Part shown: one piece after another, positions 9,232-17,019 of the stretch
How positions within the stretch are numbered: the first letter of the stretch is position 1
Layout: the number at the start of each line of letters is the position of its first letter
Assembly (NCBI GenBank): GCA_028291545.1
Contig: JAQGHR010000148.1
Location: forward strand, 24,216-88,215
Origin: Planctomycetota bacterium
GTDB lineage: Bacteria > Planctomycetota > Planctomycetia > Isosphaerales > Isosphaeraceae
DNA length: 64,000 nucleotides
Reading direction: 5' to 3'
Notes under the pieces: generated by a model
What the model saw: the letters and a program-made list of their open reading frames with translations, nothing else
Told to the model about the DNA's origin: nothing
The model's database searches: none
Program-made: the position numbers and the translations under genes

Positions 9232-10215
9232 ATGCCAAACGTCCTGATCGGCTCCGGCCCCATCCGTAACCAACCCGGTCCGTTCCGGGATCGATTGATC
9301 GCCGCCGGACTCACGCCCGTGGACATGCCCGGCCACCTGCCCCTCTCTGGCGCGGACTATCGCACCATCCTGCCGGAGATCGACGCGGTACTTGCTGGCG
9401 GGGAGCCACTCTCGGCGGAGTCCATCGCGGTCGCTCCCCGTCTCCGCGCCATCGCCCGGACCGGGGTGGGCTACGACTCGATCGACCTTGCCGCGGCCAG
9501 GGCACGCAAGATCGCGGTGACGATTACTCCTGGCACCAATCAGGAGAGCGTGGCGGAACAAGCGTTCGGATTGATTCTCGGCGTGATGCGACGGATCGCG
9601 CGCAACGATCGCATCCTTCGTGCTGGCGGCTGGGATCGCGAACTGGTCCCCCCACTCCGAGGCAAGACGCTCGGTCTGGTTGGCCTTGGCCGAATCGGTC
9701 AGGCCATGGTCCCACGCGGCGTCGCCTTTCAGATGAAAATCGTTGCCTACGAGCCGATCCCGAACCCCGAATTCGACGCGAAGTGGGGAATCCGCCGCGT
9801 GACGATGCGCGAGCTGCTCGCGGAATCCGATATCGTCAGCCTGCACCTTCCTCTGACAACCCAGACACACGGACTCTTCCACCGGGAGGTCTTCTCCCTG
9901 ATGAAATCAGGCGCGTTCTTCATCAACACGTCCCGAGGGGGACTGGTGATCGAGGATGACCTCTACGAAGCTCTCACGTCCGGCCATCTTCGCGGCGCCG
10001 GTCTCGACGTCTTCGATCCCGAGCCACCCAGCCCGGCCAATCCCCTGCTCCACCTGCCCAATGTGGTCTCCAGCCCCCACGTCGGAGGCGTTGACGCCAA
10101 GGCGATGGAGGACATGGCGACCCTCGCCGCCCAGTGCGTGATCGACCTCTTCCAGGGGCGATGGCCGCACGAATGCGTGGTCAACCCGGAGGTCGCGGAA
10201 GGCTGGTCCTGGTGA
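9232..10215 (+). CDS. phosphoglycerate dehydrogenase-like D-2-hydroxyacid dehydrogenase
   Basis: A 327-residue NAD-dependent D-2-hydroxyacid dehydrogenase. The Rossmann motif is GLGRIG (151-156) and the catalytic residues are Arg235 (NTSRGG), Glu264 (FDPEPP) and His283 (SSPHVGG). It resembles short SerA-like enzymes with no C-terminal ACT domain, so it could make phosphohydroxypyruvate or act on another 2-hydroxyacid; sequence alone does not decide. No Shine-Dalgarno is visible before the ATG (CTGGACACCACGACGACG), so it may be leaderless or weakly translated. It converges with the Fe-S carrier gene across a 32-bp-arm palindrome. Confidence 0.9.
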   Translation: MPNVLIGSGPIRNQPGPFRDRLIAAGLTPVDMPGHLPLSGADYRTILPEIDAVLAGGEPLSAESIAVAPRLRAIARTGVGYDSIDLAAARARKIAVTITPGTNQESVAEQAFGLILGVMRRIARNDRILRAGGWDRELVPPLRGKTLGLVGLGRIGQAMVPRGVAFQMKIVAYEPIPNPEFDAKWGIRRVTMRELLAESDIVSLHLPLTTQTHGLFHREVFSLMKSGAFFINTSRGGLVIEDDLYEALTSGHLRGAGLDVFDPEPPSPANPLLHLPNVVSSPHVGGVDAKAMEDMATLAAQCVIDLFQGRWPHECVVNPEVAEGWSW

Positions 10216-10255
10216 CAAAATCGATCCCGATGTGTGGCAAACCAGACGCGATGCA

Positions 10256-10326
10256 CGAGGAAGCGCAACCGGGAGGCGACGTAGGGGATGCTGACCCCTA
10301 CGTCGCCTCCCGGTTGCGCTTCCTCG
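10256..10326. repeat. perfect 32-bp inverted repeat between convergent genes
   Basis: The left arm 10256-10287 and the right arm 10295-10326 are exact reverse complements, separated by the 7-nt loop ATGCTGA. The arms contain GCGCAACCGGGAGGCGACG. It fills most of the gap between the ends of two convergent genes and has no U-run. Perfect arms of this length suggest a dispersed palindromic repeat (REP or MITE-like) that also acts as a two-way terminator. Confidence 0.85.
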
Positions 10327-10348
10327 CGTTTCGGCGATCGTTCCCGGC

Positions 10349-10678
10349 TCAGACCTGGAAGGAACTGCCGCAACCGCAGCTCTTCACCACGTTCGGGTTG
10401 TTGAAGACAAACCCGCGCTTTTCGAGGCCATCGTAGAAGTCAACCACCGTACCATCGAGGTAGGGGTCGAACTTCTTCTCGACGGCGAGCTTGACGCCGT
10501 GAAACTCGGCGACGCGATCCTTCTCGGTCACGTTCGTATCGAAATTCAGGCTGTAGGAAAAACCGCTGCAACCACCACCCTGGACACCCACGCGGAGGAC
10601 GGTGCCCTCGGGCAGGCTCTGCTCGGTGATGATCTTCTTGACTTCGCCCGCCGCCTTCTCGCTCAATGAAACCGGCAT
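10349..10678 (-). CDS. A-type iron-sulfur carrier protein (IscA/ErpA family)
   Basis: Cytoplasmic carrier that delivers Fe-S clusters to apoproteins. The start ATG at 10678 has GGGGAGG upstream and gives 109 residues, the usual size; the longer open frame upstream is not needed. The three cluster-binding cysteines are in place: Cys37 in GGGCSGFSY, and Cys101 and Cys103 in the C-terminal SCGCGSSF. A cysteine desulfurase gene lies about 1 kb upstream on the same strand, with a small plus-strand gene between, so the two may serve one pathway without forming a simple operon. IscA, ErpA and SufA cannot be told apart here. Confidence 0.93.
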   Translation of the reverse strand: MPVSLSEKAAGEVKKIITEQSLPEGTVLRVGVQGGGCSGFSYSLNFDTNVTEKDRVAEFHGVKLAVEKKFDPYLDGTVVDFYDGLEKRGFVFNNPNVVKSCGCGSSFQV

Positions 10679-10856
10679 GGATCGCCTCCCCAACTGAAGA
10701 ACCGTTCCGCGCCGGGACCCAACCAGACCCGGCATGCCACCATCGTATACTGTTCGGTCGCTGGCTTCAAGTTACCTCGCGGGACGGGCGTGTTTCGTGG
10801 TGGACTGAGGTATCTGGACTCGATGGCCCGGTCCACGTACAAGGAGCCGCAAGCAC

Positions 10857-11282
10857 ATGCGACGATACCGGTTCACCGTGCGGCGGATGATGATCGCGGT
10901 GGCGATCGTGGGGACGGCGATGGGCCTGATGGCCTGCGGGCTACGATGGCACTCCCGTCTCCGAAAGGCCGAGGACTTGCGATTGAGTGAGATGATGCTG
11001 CTACTCACCGCTCGCGACCTCGCTCCGGGCGCCCGCGATAACGTGGGGAGCAACTTCAATGATCGACTACCCGACGGGACCCCGATCCGGGTGGAGAGGC
11101 TCGGCACGGGCCGTCGCGTATTTATCCCGGCCGGTAGCAAGGTCCCGGCAGACGATGAGACCATCAAGGCCGCCATCGAGGCGATTCTTCGAGAAGCAAG
11201 CAAGATACATCGGCTCAGGATCAAGTATCAGCGAGCCGCCCGCCAGCCCTGGCTTTCGATCCCTGTCGACGTGCCTGGGTAA
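10857..11282 (+). CDS. small membrane-anchored or lipoprotein-like protein, unknown function
   Basis: A 141-residue protein starting MRRYRFTVRRMMIAVAIVG, the basic-then-hydrophobic N-terminus seen on many small planctomycete proteins, followed by LMACG, which could serve as a lipobox. The rest is soluble and basic, with a segment LPDGTPIRVERLGTGRRVFIPAG and a C-terminal helix. GGAG lies about 12 nt before the ATG. It is divergent from the Fe-S carrier gene and converges with the cysteine desulfurase. I do not recognise a domain. Confidence 0.65.
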   Translation: MRRYRFTVRRMMIAVAIVGTAMGLMACGLRWHSRLRKAEDLRLSEMMLLLTARDLAPGARDNVGSNFNDRLPDGTPIRVERLGTGRRVFIPAGSKVPADDETIKAAIEAILREASKIHRLRIKYQRAARQPWLSIPVDVPG

Positions 11283-11343
11283 CTCGCCGGCCCGCACGAT
11301 CGGGATGCCGGGAATGCGCGCGAATTCTGGCCCACAACCCCTA

Positions 11344-12522
11344 CTACCCGCGCGAGGACCAGATTGCGCTATGACTTCGGAGCCGTGCGACGGCGTCAGA
11401 CACCGCTCCCACAGTGAAATCGATCTCTTCCTCCGTCGTGAATCGGCCCAGGCCGAATCTCAGGCTCGCGCGTGCAAGGTCTTCGTCAAGGCCGATCGCC
11501 CGCAACACATGGCTCGGTTCAGGCTCAGCGGACGTACAGGCGGAGCCGGACGAAACGGCCACGTCGCGCATCGCCATCATCAGCGCCTCGCCTCCGACAT
11601 AGGCAAAGCTCAGGTTGAGGTTTCCCGGCAGCCGCTTCTTGGGATGTCCATTCAGGCGAATCTGCTCCACACGCTCCGCGATGCCTCGGTGAAGTTTTTC
11701 CCGGAGACCGCCCACGCGAGTGGCCTCCTCGTCTCGCTCGTTCATGGCAATCTCGACGGCCTCCCCCAGCCCGACAGCCAGCGGCACGGGGATCGTGCCG
11801 CTCCTCATCCCTCGCTCGTGACCGCCACCGTCGAACAGAGGCACGAGGCGGACCTGGGGCTCTCGCCGGCGTACGTACAAAGCACCGATCCCCTTGGGAC
11901 CGTAGATCTTATGCGCGGAGAGACTGAGCAAGTCGATCCGGTCGCGTTGGACGTCGAGCAAGACTTTCCCGACGGCCTGGGTTGCGTCCGTATGAAAAAC
12001 GACACCGCGATCGTGACATACGCGACCAATCTCGCCGATCGGGTTGATCGTCCCGATCTCGTTATTGGCCGCGATGATCGAGACCAGGACCGTTTGATCG
12101 GTGATGGCCGCGTTGACGCTTTCCGCCGAAACCAGCCCGAATTCGTCGGGCGGCACGATCGTCAGATCCCAACCCTCTCGCGCCAGCCGTTTCATCGGGT
12201 CGAGCACGGATTTGTGCTCGACGGCCGACGTGATGAGGTGATTTCCCTTTTTCTTCAGGAACGCGACCGAGCCCTTGATGGCGAGATTGTTCGCCTCGGT
12301 CGCCCCCGAGGTGAAGACGATCTCCCGGCCCTCCGCTCCGAGAGCCCCCGCGACCTGATCCCGGGCCTTCTCGACGGCGGCCTCCGCTTCCCACCCGAAC
12401 GAATGAGAGACGCTGGCCGAATTGCCGTAAACCCTGGTGAAGTAAGGTAAAATCGCCTCAACCACCCGTGGGTCGCATCGCGTCGTCGCATGATTGTCGA
12501 GGTAGATGGGCAGGGCGACCAC
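11344..12522 (-). CDS. cysteine desulfurase (NifS/IscS type)
   Basis: PLP enzyme that takes sulfur from cysteine as an enzyme persulfide for Fe-S cluster and thio-cofactor assembly. It has 392 residues from the GTG at 12522, which has GGAGAG upstream and leads directly into the family N-terminus ALPIYLDNHATT. The PLP lysine is Lys205 in SAHKIYGPKG. The sulfur-accepting Cys329 lies in SSGSACTSAEPEPSHVL, a long-loop group I arrangement typical of IscS/NifS rather than SufS. The frame stays open to 12654, but the extra N-terminal residues are Arg-rich and untypical. No scaffold (IscU) gene is nearby. Confidence 0.95.
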   Translation of the reverse strand: MVALPIYLDNHATTRCDPRVVEAILPYFTRVYGNSASVSHSFGWEAEAAVEKARDQVAGALGAEGREIVFTSGATEANNLAIKGSVAFLKKKGNHLITSAVEHKSVLDPMKRLAREGWDLTIVPPDEFGLVSAESVNAAITDQTVLVSIIAANNEIGTINPIGEIGRVCHDRGVVFHTDATQAVGKVLLDVQRDRIDLLSLSAHKIYGPKGIGALYVRRREPQVRLVPLFDGGGHERGMRSGTIPVPLAVGLGEAVEIAMNERDEEATRVGGLREKLHRGIAERVEQIRLNGHPKKRLPGNLNLSFAYVGGEALMMAMRDVAVSSGSACTSAEPEPSHVLRAIGLDEDLARASLRFGLGRFTTEEEIDFTVGAVSDAVARLRSHSAIWSSRG

Positions 12523-12916
12523 GTGATGCTCTCCGGGGTGGTCGGGGACTTTTCTCCATCCTAGACGACGGGGTCGGCGATGCAAGGACCACCGCGCCCG
12601 CCAGCCCAGGACCGGATGTGAACGCGATCGGTGATCGCCTCGCCCGCTCGTCACGATGATTCTTGATGTGTCGCAGTCATCCCGTCGAGTGCCGGAGCCT
12701 GCGAAAACTCGATCAACTTTGGGCGGAGTGATAGTCAGTGACTCACAGGGAATCGGGTTTCGGGGAGGCCAGCCCCTCGAATGTCTTGACGAACAGGCTT
12801 GGTCGTGAGTGAGTTGTCCGGTTCGCGCGAATCCGGGTTGGGCTTGCGGGTTTTCTCGATCTCGGGTATGGCTAAGCCATCAACTTGGATTCTCGGACGC
12901 ACGGAGGCGGCCAACC
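12523..12916. other. 394-nt divergent intergenic region
   Basis: Lies between the divergent cysteine desulfurase and methyltransferase genes and must contain both promoters. I find no convincing -10/-35 pair, RNA gene or long repeat. GGAGG at about 12904 serves the methyltransferase. Confidence 0.5.
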
Positions 12917-13618
12917 ATGAGTTATGACAAGACGCAGGCGACGCACGAGTTCACGCGTTGGAGCGAGAACTACGACAGGTGCATCCTCCAGACTCTCCTG
13001 TTCCAGCCGGCACATCGCGCGATTATCAAACGAATCCAGGCTCGATTCGCCGATCGACCGATCCGCATCCTGGATGTCGGATGCGGGACGGGCGTTTTCG
13101 CCGCGAGGATTCGTGACGCGCTACCCTCTGCGCAGGTCTGGGGCGTCGATCTCGTCTCGGGAATGCTGAGCAAGGGCGCGGCACGCTGGCAGAGGCATGC
13201 CGAGTGCGTTACACCGATCCAGGGCGATAGCGAACGACTGCCGTTTGCCACAGGATCTTTTGATATCGTAACTTGCGCCAACAGCTTCCATCATTATCCT
13301 CACCAGGACCGTGCCGTTGCCGAGATGCACCGGGTCTTGAAACTGAACGGTCGCCTGATGCTGGTTGACGGCTATCGCGATCGGCCCTGGGGCTGGTTCA
13401 TCTACGATGTTTGCGTGGCCCACGTGGAAGGGGCCGTCCATCACGCGTCGGCCGGGCGATTTCGCGAACTCTGCGGACAGGCAGGCTTTGGCCAGATGGA
13501 TCAGCGAGTTTATCGAGGACTCGCACCGTTCCTGTTCACCGAAGCCGTCGCCGAAAAAAGCCCGGTCCCGGCGCCTCATTTCCGCCTGGACCCTTCGGAA
13601 GTCAAGGTCGCGGCCTGA
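12917..13618 (+). CDS. class I SAM-dependent methyltransferase
   Basis: A 233-residue soluble methyltransferase. SAM-binding motif I is ILDVGCGTG (51-59). The acidic end of strand 2 is VWGVDLVSGML, and motif IV is FDIVTCANSFHHYPHQ. It is followed by VLKLNGRLMLVDGYRDRPWG, the pattern of the UbiE/small-molecule methyltransferase group. The ATG at 12917 has GGAGG 10 nt upstream. It converges with the FAD oxidoreductase with only 4 nt between the stops. The substrate is unknown. Confidence 0.88.
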   Translation: MSYDKTQATHEFTRWSENYDRCILQTLLFQPAHRAIIKRIQARFADRPIRILDVGCGTGVFAARIRDALPSAQVWGVDLVSGMLSKGAARWQRHAECVTPIQGDSERLPFATGSFDIVTCANSFHHYPHQDRAVAEMHRVLKLNGRLMLVDGYRDRPWGWFIYDVCVAHVEGAVHHASAGRFRELCGQAGFGQMDQRVYRGLAPFLFTEAVAEKSPVPAPHFRLDPSEVKVAA

Positions 13619-13622
13619 AAGC

Positions 13623-15206
13623 CTAGCCCGGCCTGGCGTATCGCCCGACGATGGCTCGGGCGGTCCGCAAACCATCGACGGCTGCGCTGATGATCCCACC
13701 GGCATACCCGGCCCCTTCTCCGCAGGGGAAGAGGCCGGAGACCGAGGGGCTTTCTCTCGTCCGGTCATCGCGAGGGATGCGAACGGGCGAGGAGCCTCTG
13801 GACTCCGGGCCGGTCAGGGTCGCGTTACGAAGGAAAAGACCTCCGAAGCGGCGATCGAGAATCGGCAGGCCGCGTTCCAGGGTCTCCATCACGATCGGCG
13901 GCAGGATCAACCCCATATCGATCGGAACGACGCCTCGGGGGTAGCTCGACGGCAGCGTTCCCCGGCTCGGACGATCGGCCAGGAAGTCGCCCGCCCACTG
14001 GATGGGTGCCGCATAGGCCCGGCCTCCGGCGAGGTACGCCAATCGTTCTGATCGCTGCTGGTAATGCACGCCCGCCAGAGGATGGCGGCTCCCCGTATCT
14101 TCGGGAGTGATCGTCATGACCAGCCCGCTGTTCGCAAACGGCGAATCGTGACGGCTCTCGCTCATCCCGTTCGTGCAGAAATAGCCGGGCTCGCTCACGC
14201 TCGGCATCACGTAACCGCCGGCGCACATGCAGAAAGTGAACAGATCCCGGCCCCGCACGTTCGCGACCAGGTTGTAATCGGCCGCGCCGAGCGCTTCGTG
14301 CCCGGAATTCCGCCCGTATCGAGCCACGTCCACCTGCTCCTGGGGCTGCTCGATCCGTACACCTAGCTGGAACGCCTTCGCCTCCAACGGCACGCCACGC
14401 CTGAGCAGCATGGTGTACGTGTCTCGCGCGCTATGTCCGACGGCGAGGACGGCCAATTCAGCCGGGACTCGTCCGGAACTGGTGTGAACGCCTCGAAGCT
14501 GGCCCCCGACGATCTCCAGATCCTCAACCCGGCAGGAAAATCGAACCTCGCCCCCGAGTTGTTCCAGCTTGCGACGAAGCGTCCTCACGACCAGCGGCAA
14601 GCGATTCGAGCCAAGGTGAGGCCGGTGCTCGTACAAGATCGAGGGCTTGCCGTGGCATTCGGCTAGGACTTCCAAAACCTTTTGAACGTCCGGTCCGGTG
14701 CCCCGGCTGGTGAGCTTGCCGTCGGAGAACGTGCCCGCGCCGCCTTCGCCGAAGAGGTAATTGCTCTCGGGGTCAAGGTCGCCACCCGTGTCAAACTTGC
14801 GGACGTCGGCGACGCGATCCTTGACGTCGCGGCCTCGCTCCAGCACGATCGGCGCGTAGCCGTTCAAGGCCAGGAAGTAACCGGCGAACAACCCGGCCGG
14901 TCCCGCGCCGACGATGACCGGACGGCCCGGGAGCGGTTCCGGGCCGGGTTCGGGCCAGTCGAAATGGTCGGGCTCGAATGCCTCAATCCCTGGCGAAGAG
15001 AGCGGCAGTTCTCGCTGTGGGACCTCGACCTCGGCCGAGTACACAAAGTGGATGTCATCGTGACGCCGCGCGTCGAGGCTCTTGCGGAGAATCCGCCAGC
15101 GTCCGACGGCGTCTCGGTCGACGCCCAACCGTGAGGCGACCAGGTCGGGGATCGCGGCCTCGGACTCGCCGAGCCCGAGGCGGATATTGGAAACCTTGAG
15201 TGACAT
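13623..15206 (-). CDS. FAD-dependent oxidoreductase (COG2509-like)
   Basis: A 527-residue flavoprotein of the family often annotated as uncharacterised FAD-dependent dehydrogenase. An N-terminal ferredoxin-like segment (about 1-90) precedes the dinucleotide fold VIVGAGPAGLFAG (98-108) and ERGRDVKDR. The characteristic NYLFGEGGAGTFSDGKLTSR follows, and a C-terminal FAD-binding motif is GLFPCGEGAGYAGGI near the end. The physiological substrate of the family is unsettled. The start ATG has only a weak GGGCG upstream. It lies 46 nt downstream of the FHA phosphatase gene on the same strand and could be the last gene of that transcript. Confidence 0.88.
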   Translation of the reverse strand: MSLKVSNIRLGLGESEAAIPDLVASRLGVDRDAVGRWRILRKSLDARRHDDIHFVYSAEVEVPQRELPLSSPGIEAFEPDHFDWPEPGPEPLPGRPVIVGAGPAGLFAGYFLALNGYAPIVLERGRDVKDRVADVRKFDTGGDLDPESNYLFGEGGAGTFSDGKLTSRGTGPDVQKVLEVLAECHGKPSILYEHRPHLGSNRLPLVVRTLRRKLEQLGGEVRFSCRVEDLEIVGGQLRGVHTSSGRVPAELAVLAVGHSARDTYTMLLRRGVPLEAKAFQLGVRIEQPQEQVDVARYGRNSGHEALGAADYNLVANVRGRDLFTFCMCAGGYVMPSVSEPGYFCTNGMSESRHDSPFANSGLVMTITPEDTGSRHPLAGVHYQQRSERLAYLAGGRAYAAPIQWAGDFLADRPSRGTLPSSYPRGVVPIDMGLILPPIVMETLERGLPILDRRFGGLFLRNATLTGPESRGSSPVRIPRDDRTRESPSVSGLFPCGEGAGYAGGIISAAVDGLRTARAIVGRYARPG

Positions 15207-15252
15207 ACGCCCATTTTAGGACAAGGGACCGCGAACCGCCAAGCGTGGCCTG

Positions 15253-16965
15253 TCAGGCGGTCGGGCCGAAGCAGATGAGCGTGATGTCGTCGGCCTGACG
15301 GTGACCGGCGGAGAATTCGCGGATCTCCTGGAGAATCGCCTTGCCGACGGCCTCGGGACTACCCGGCGACTTGCGGACACGCTCGATGAGCCGAGGCGTT
15401 TCCTGCTTGTCGTAAAGCTCGTCCGCCGGGCTCCGCGAGTCGGGAACGCCGTCGGAATAGATGATCACCACGTCGCCGGGAGCCAGGGTAATCTCCGACT
15501 CAGTGTAGGTCGAATCGTCCATCACGCCGAGCGGGAAGCCCGCAATATCGTGGCCGAACAGATCGACCGTCCCATCCGCATGGCGAACGAAGAGCGGGAG
15601 GTGCCCGGCGGAGGTCAAACGGAACACGTGCGTGTTGGCGTCGAGCACGCCGAGGCTGAGCGTGATGAACTTCTCCTCGATGCCCGCCGCGCAAAGCTGC
15701 GCATTCAGCATCTCGGCCGCCGCGGCCGGCCCGTCCTGGGTGAGGATGCAGAATCGGGTGTCCCCGGAGAACTTGGCCATCATCAGGGCCGCGGCCACGC
15801 CTTTTCCAGAGACGTCGCCGAGCGCGATCGCGAGGCGATTCTCCTTGAGCGGAACGAAGTCGTAATAATCGCCGCCAACCTCGTAGGCCGCGTGGTAATA
15901 GGCGAAAAATTCATAGCCAGCGACCGTCGGGGTAGTCTGCGGGAGGAACCGCTTCTGAACTTGCTCGGCCAGACGAAGGTCGCGTTCGATACGCTCGCGG
16001 GCCAGCAGGCTCTCGTGCATCGCGACGTTCTGGATCGCGATGGCCGCCTGGCTCGCGACCGACGCCAGGACGTCGAGATCCTCCTGCCCGAACTGGCGGC
16101 GGTCGCTGGTGTCGAGCTGGATGATTCCGAGCGCCTGCCCGTCGGGTGTGACCAGAGGGGCGCACATGACGGAGCGGATCTTGAGGTCGGCAATCGAGGC
16201 GCTCGTTGGCAAGTTCGCGTCATTGCCGGCATCCTGGCTCAGCACCGCCTTCTTCTGGCCGAGGACATGCCCGAGCAGGGAGCGGCTGATCGTGAGTTGG
16301 GTCTCGTCCTGCGGAGCGCGACCGAGGAGGTTGCGAATCCCGGGCTTCTTGCCCTCGCGAATTTTGTGGAACTTCTGGCGAATCGTCCGTTTAGGGTCGT
16401 CCGGATTCACCAGCGCGAGGAAATATCGTTCGGCCTGGGGGAAGATGTTGGCGAGGGCGTCCAGGATCTTGGGGGCGACCGAGTCCAGCTTGAGATTGCT
16501 CGAAAGGGTGCGCGAGATCTCCAAGATCGCCCGCAGTTTCTCTTCGGGCTTGACCGCGCAAACGAGCTGGTCCGATCTGGAAGCGTCGAGTGTGTGGAGC
16601 GGCGAATCCGTGCCCTCATCGGTGAGGACCACGAGATCCTCGTCGGTCTTCTTCGGCTCCTCGATCGGATATTTGTTGCAGAAGACCATCTCGACATCAC
16701 AGATATTGATGCGATCCCCCTCTTTCAGAGGGTGATCCATCATCGGCGCAATCTCTTTCTCGTTGAGCTTGGTTCGGTTCCGGGAGTTCAGGTCCACGAC
16801 GTAGAAGCGGTTCCCGTCCCGTCGGATCTTGGCGTGCTCGCGACTCACCCCGTGAGGGTCGAGCACGATATGGCAGCGAGGCAATCGCCCGATCAACGCT
16901 TCATCAAGGTCGATTTCGACGAACTGGCCCGACGGGGTGCCGTTCATCACGAGGAGGCCAGCCAT
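15253..16965 (-). CDS. FHA-GAF-PP2C (SpoIIE/RsbU-type) serine phosphatase
   Basis: A cytoplasmic phosphatase of 570 residues in three parts. An N-terminal FHA domain (about 1-100) has the phosphothreonine-reading residues in LIGRLP, GVSREHAK and DLNSRNRTKL. A GAF domain follows at about 165-320 (MCAPLVTPDGQALGIIQLD). A PP2C/SpoIIE domain runs from about 345 to the end, with YYHAAYEVGGDYYDFV, ALGDVSGKGVAAA, YSDGVPDSR and HRQADDITL giving the metal-binding aspartates. FHA domains bind phosphothreonine, so this enzyme may be recruited to targets of the kinase encoded 54 nt upstream. AGGGAG lies nine bases before the ATG. Confidence 0.93.
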   Translation of the reverse strand: MAGLLVMNGTPSGQFVEIDLDEALIGRLPRCHIVLDPHGVSREHAKIRRDGNRFYVVDLNSRNRTKLNEKEIAPMMDHPLKEGDRINICDVEMVFCNKYPIEEPKKTDEDLVVLTDEGTDSPLHTLDASRSDQLVCAVKPEEKLRAILEISRTLSSNLKLDSVAPKILDALANIFPQAERYFLALVNPDDPKRTIRQKFHKIREGKKPGIRNLLGRAPQDETQLTISRSLLGHVLGQKKAVLSQDAGNDANLPTSASIADLKIRSVMCAPLVTPDGQALGIIQLDTSDRRQFGQEDLDVLASVASQAAIAIQNVAMHESLLARERIERDLRLAEQVQKRFLPQTTPTVAGYEFFAYYHAAYEVGGDYYDFVPLKENRLAIALGDVSGKGVAAALMMAKFSGDTRFCILTQDGPAAAAEMLNAQLCAAGIEEKFITLSLGVLDANTHVFRLTSAGHLPLFVRHADGTVDLFGHDIAGFPLGVMDDSTYTESEITLAPGDVVIIYSDGVPDSRSPADELYDKQETPRLIERVRKSPGSPEAVGKAILQEIREFSAGHRQADDITLICFGPTA

Positions 16966-17019
16966 GCGAGAAAACTCCCTATCGGAACATGACCTGGCAG
17001 GTAGGGGAGGCGAACCGGA

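Noticed and set aside
12655..12916. A possible start of the methyltransferase at 12809.
   Set aside because: The 36 extra residues do not look like protein, while ATG 12917 has GGAGG at the right distance and starts the family-like N-terminus.
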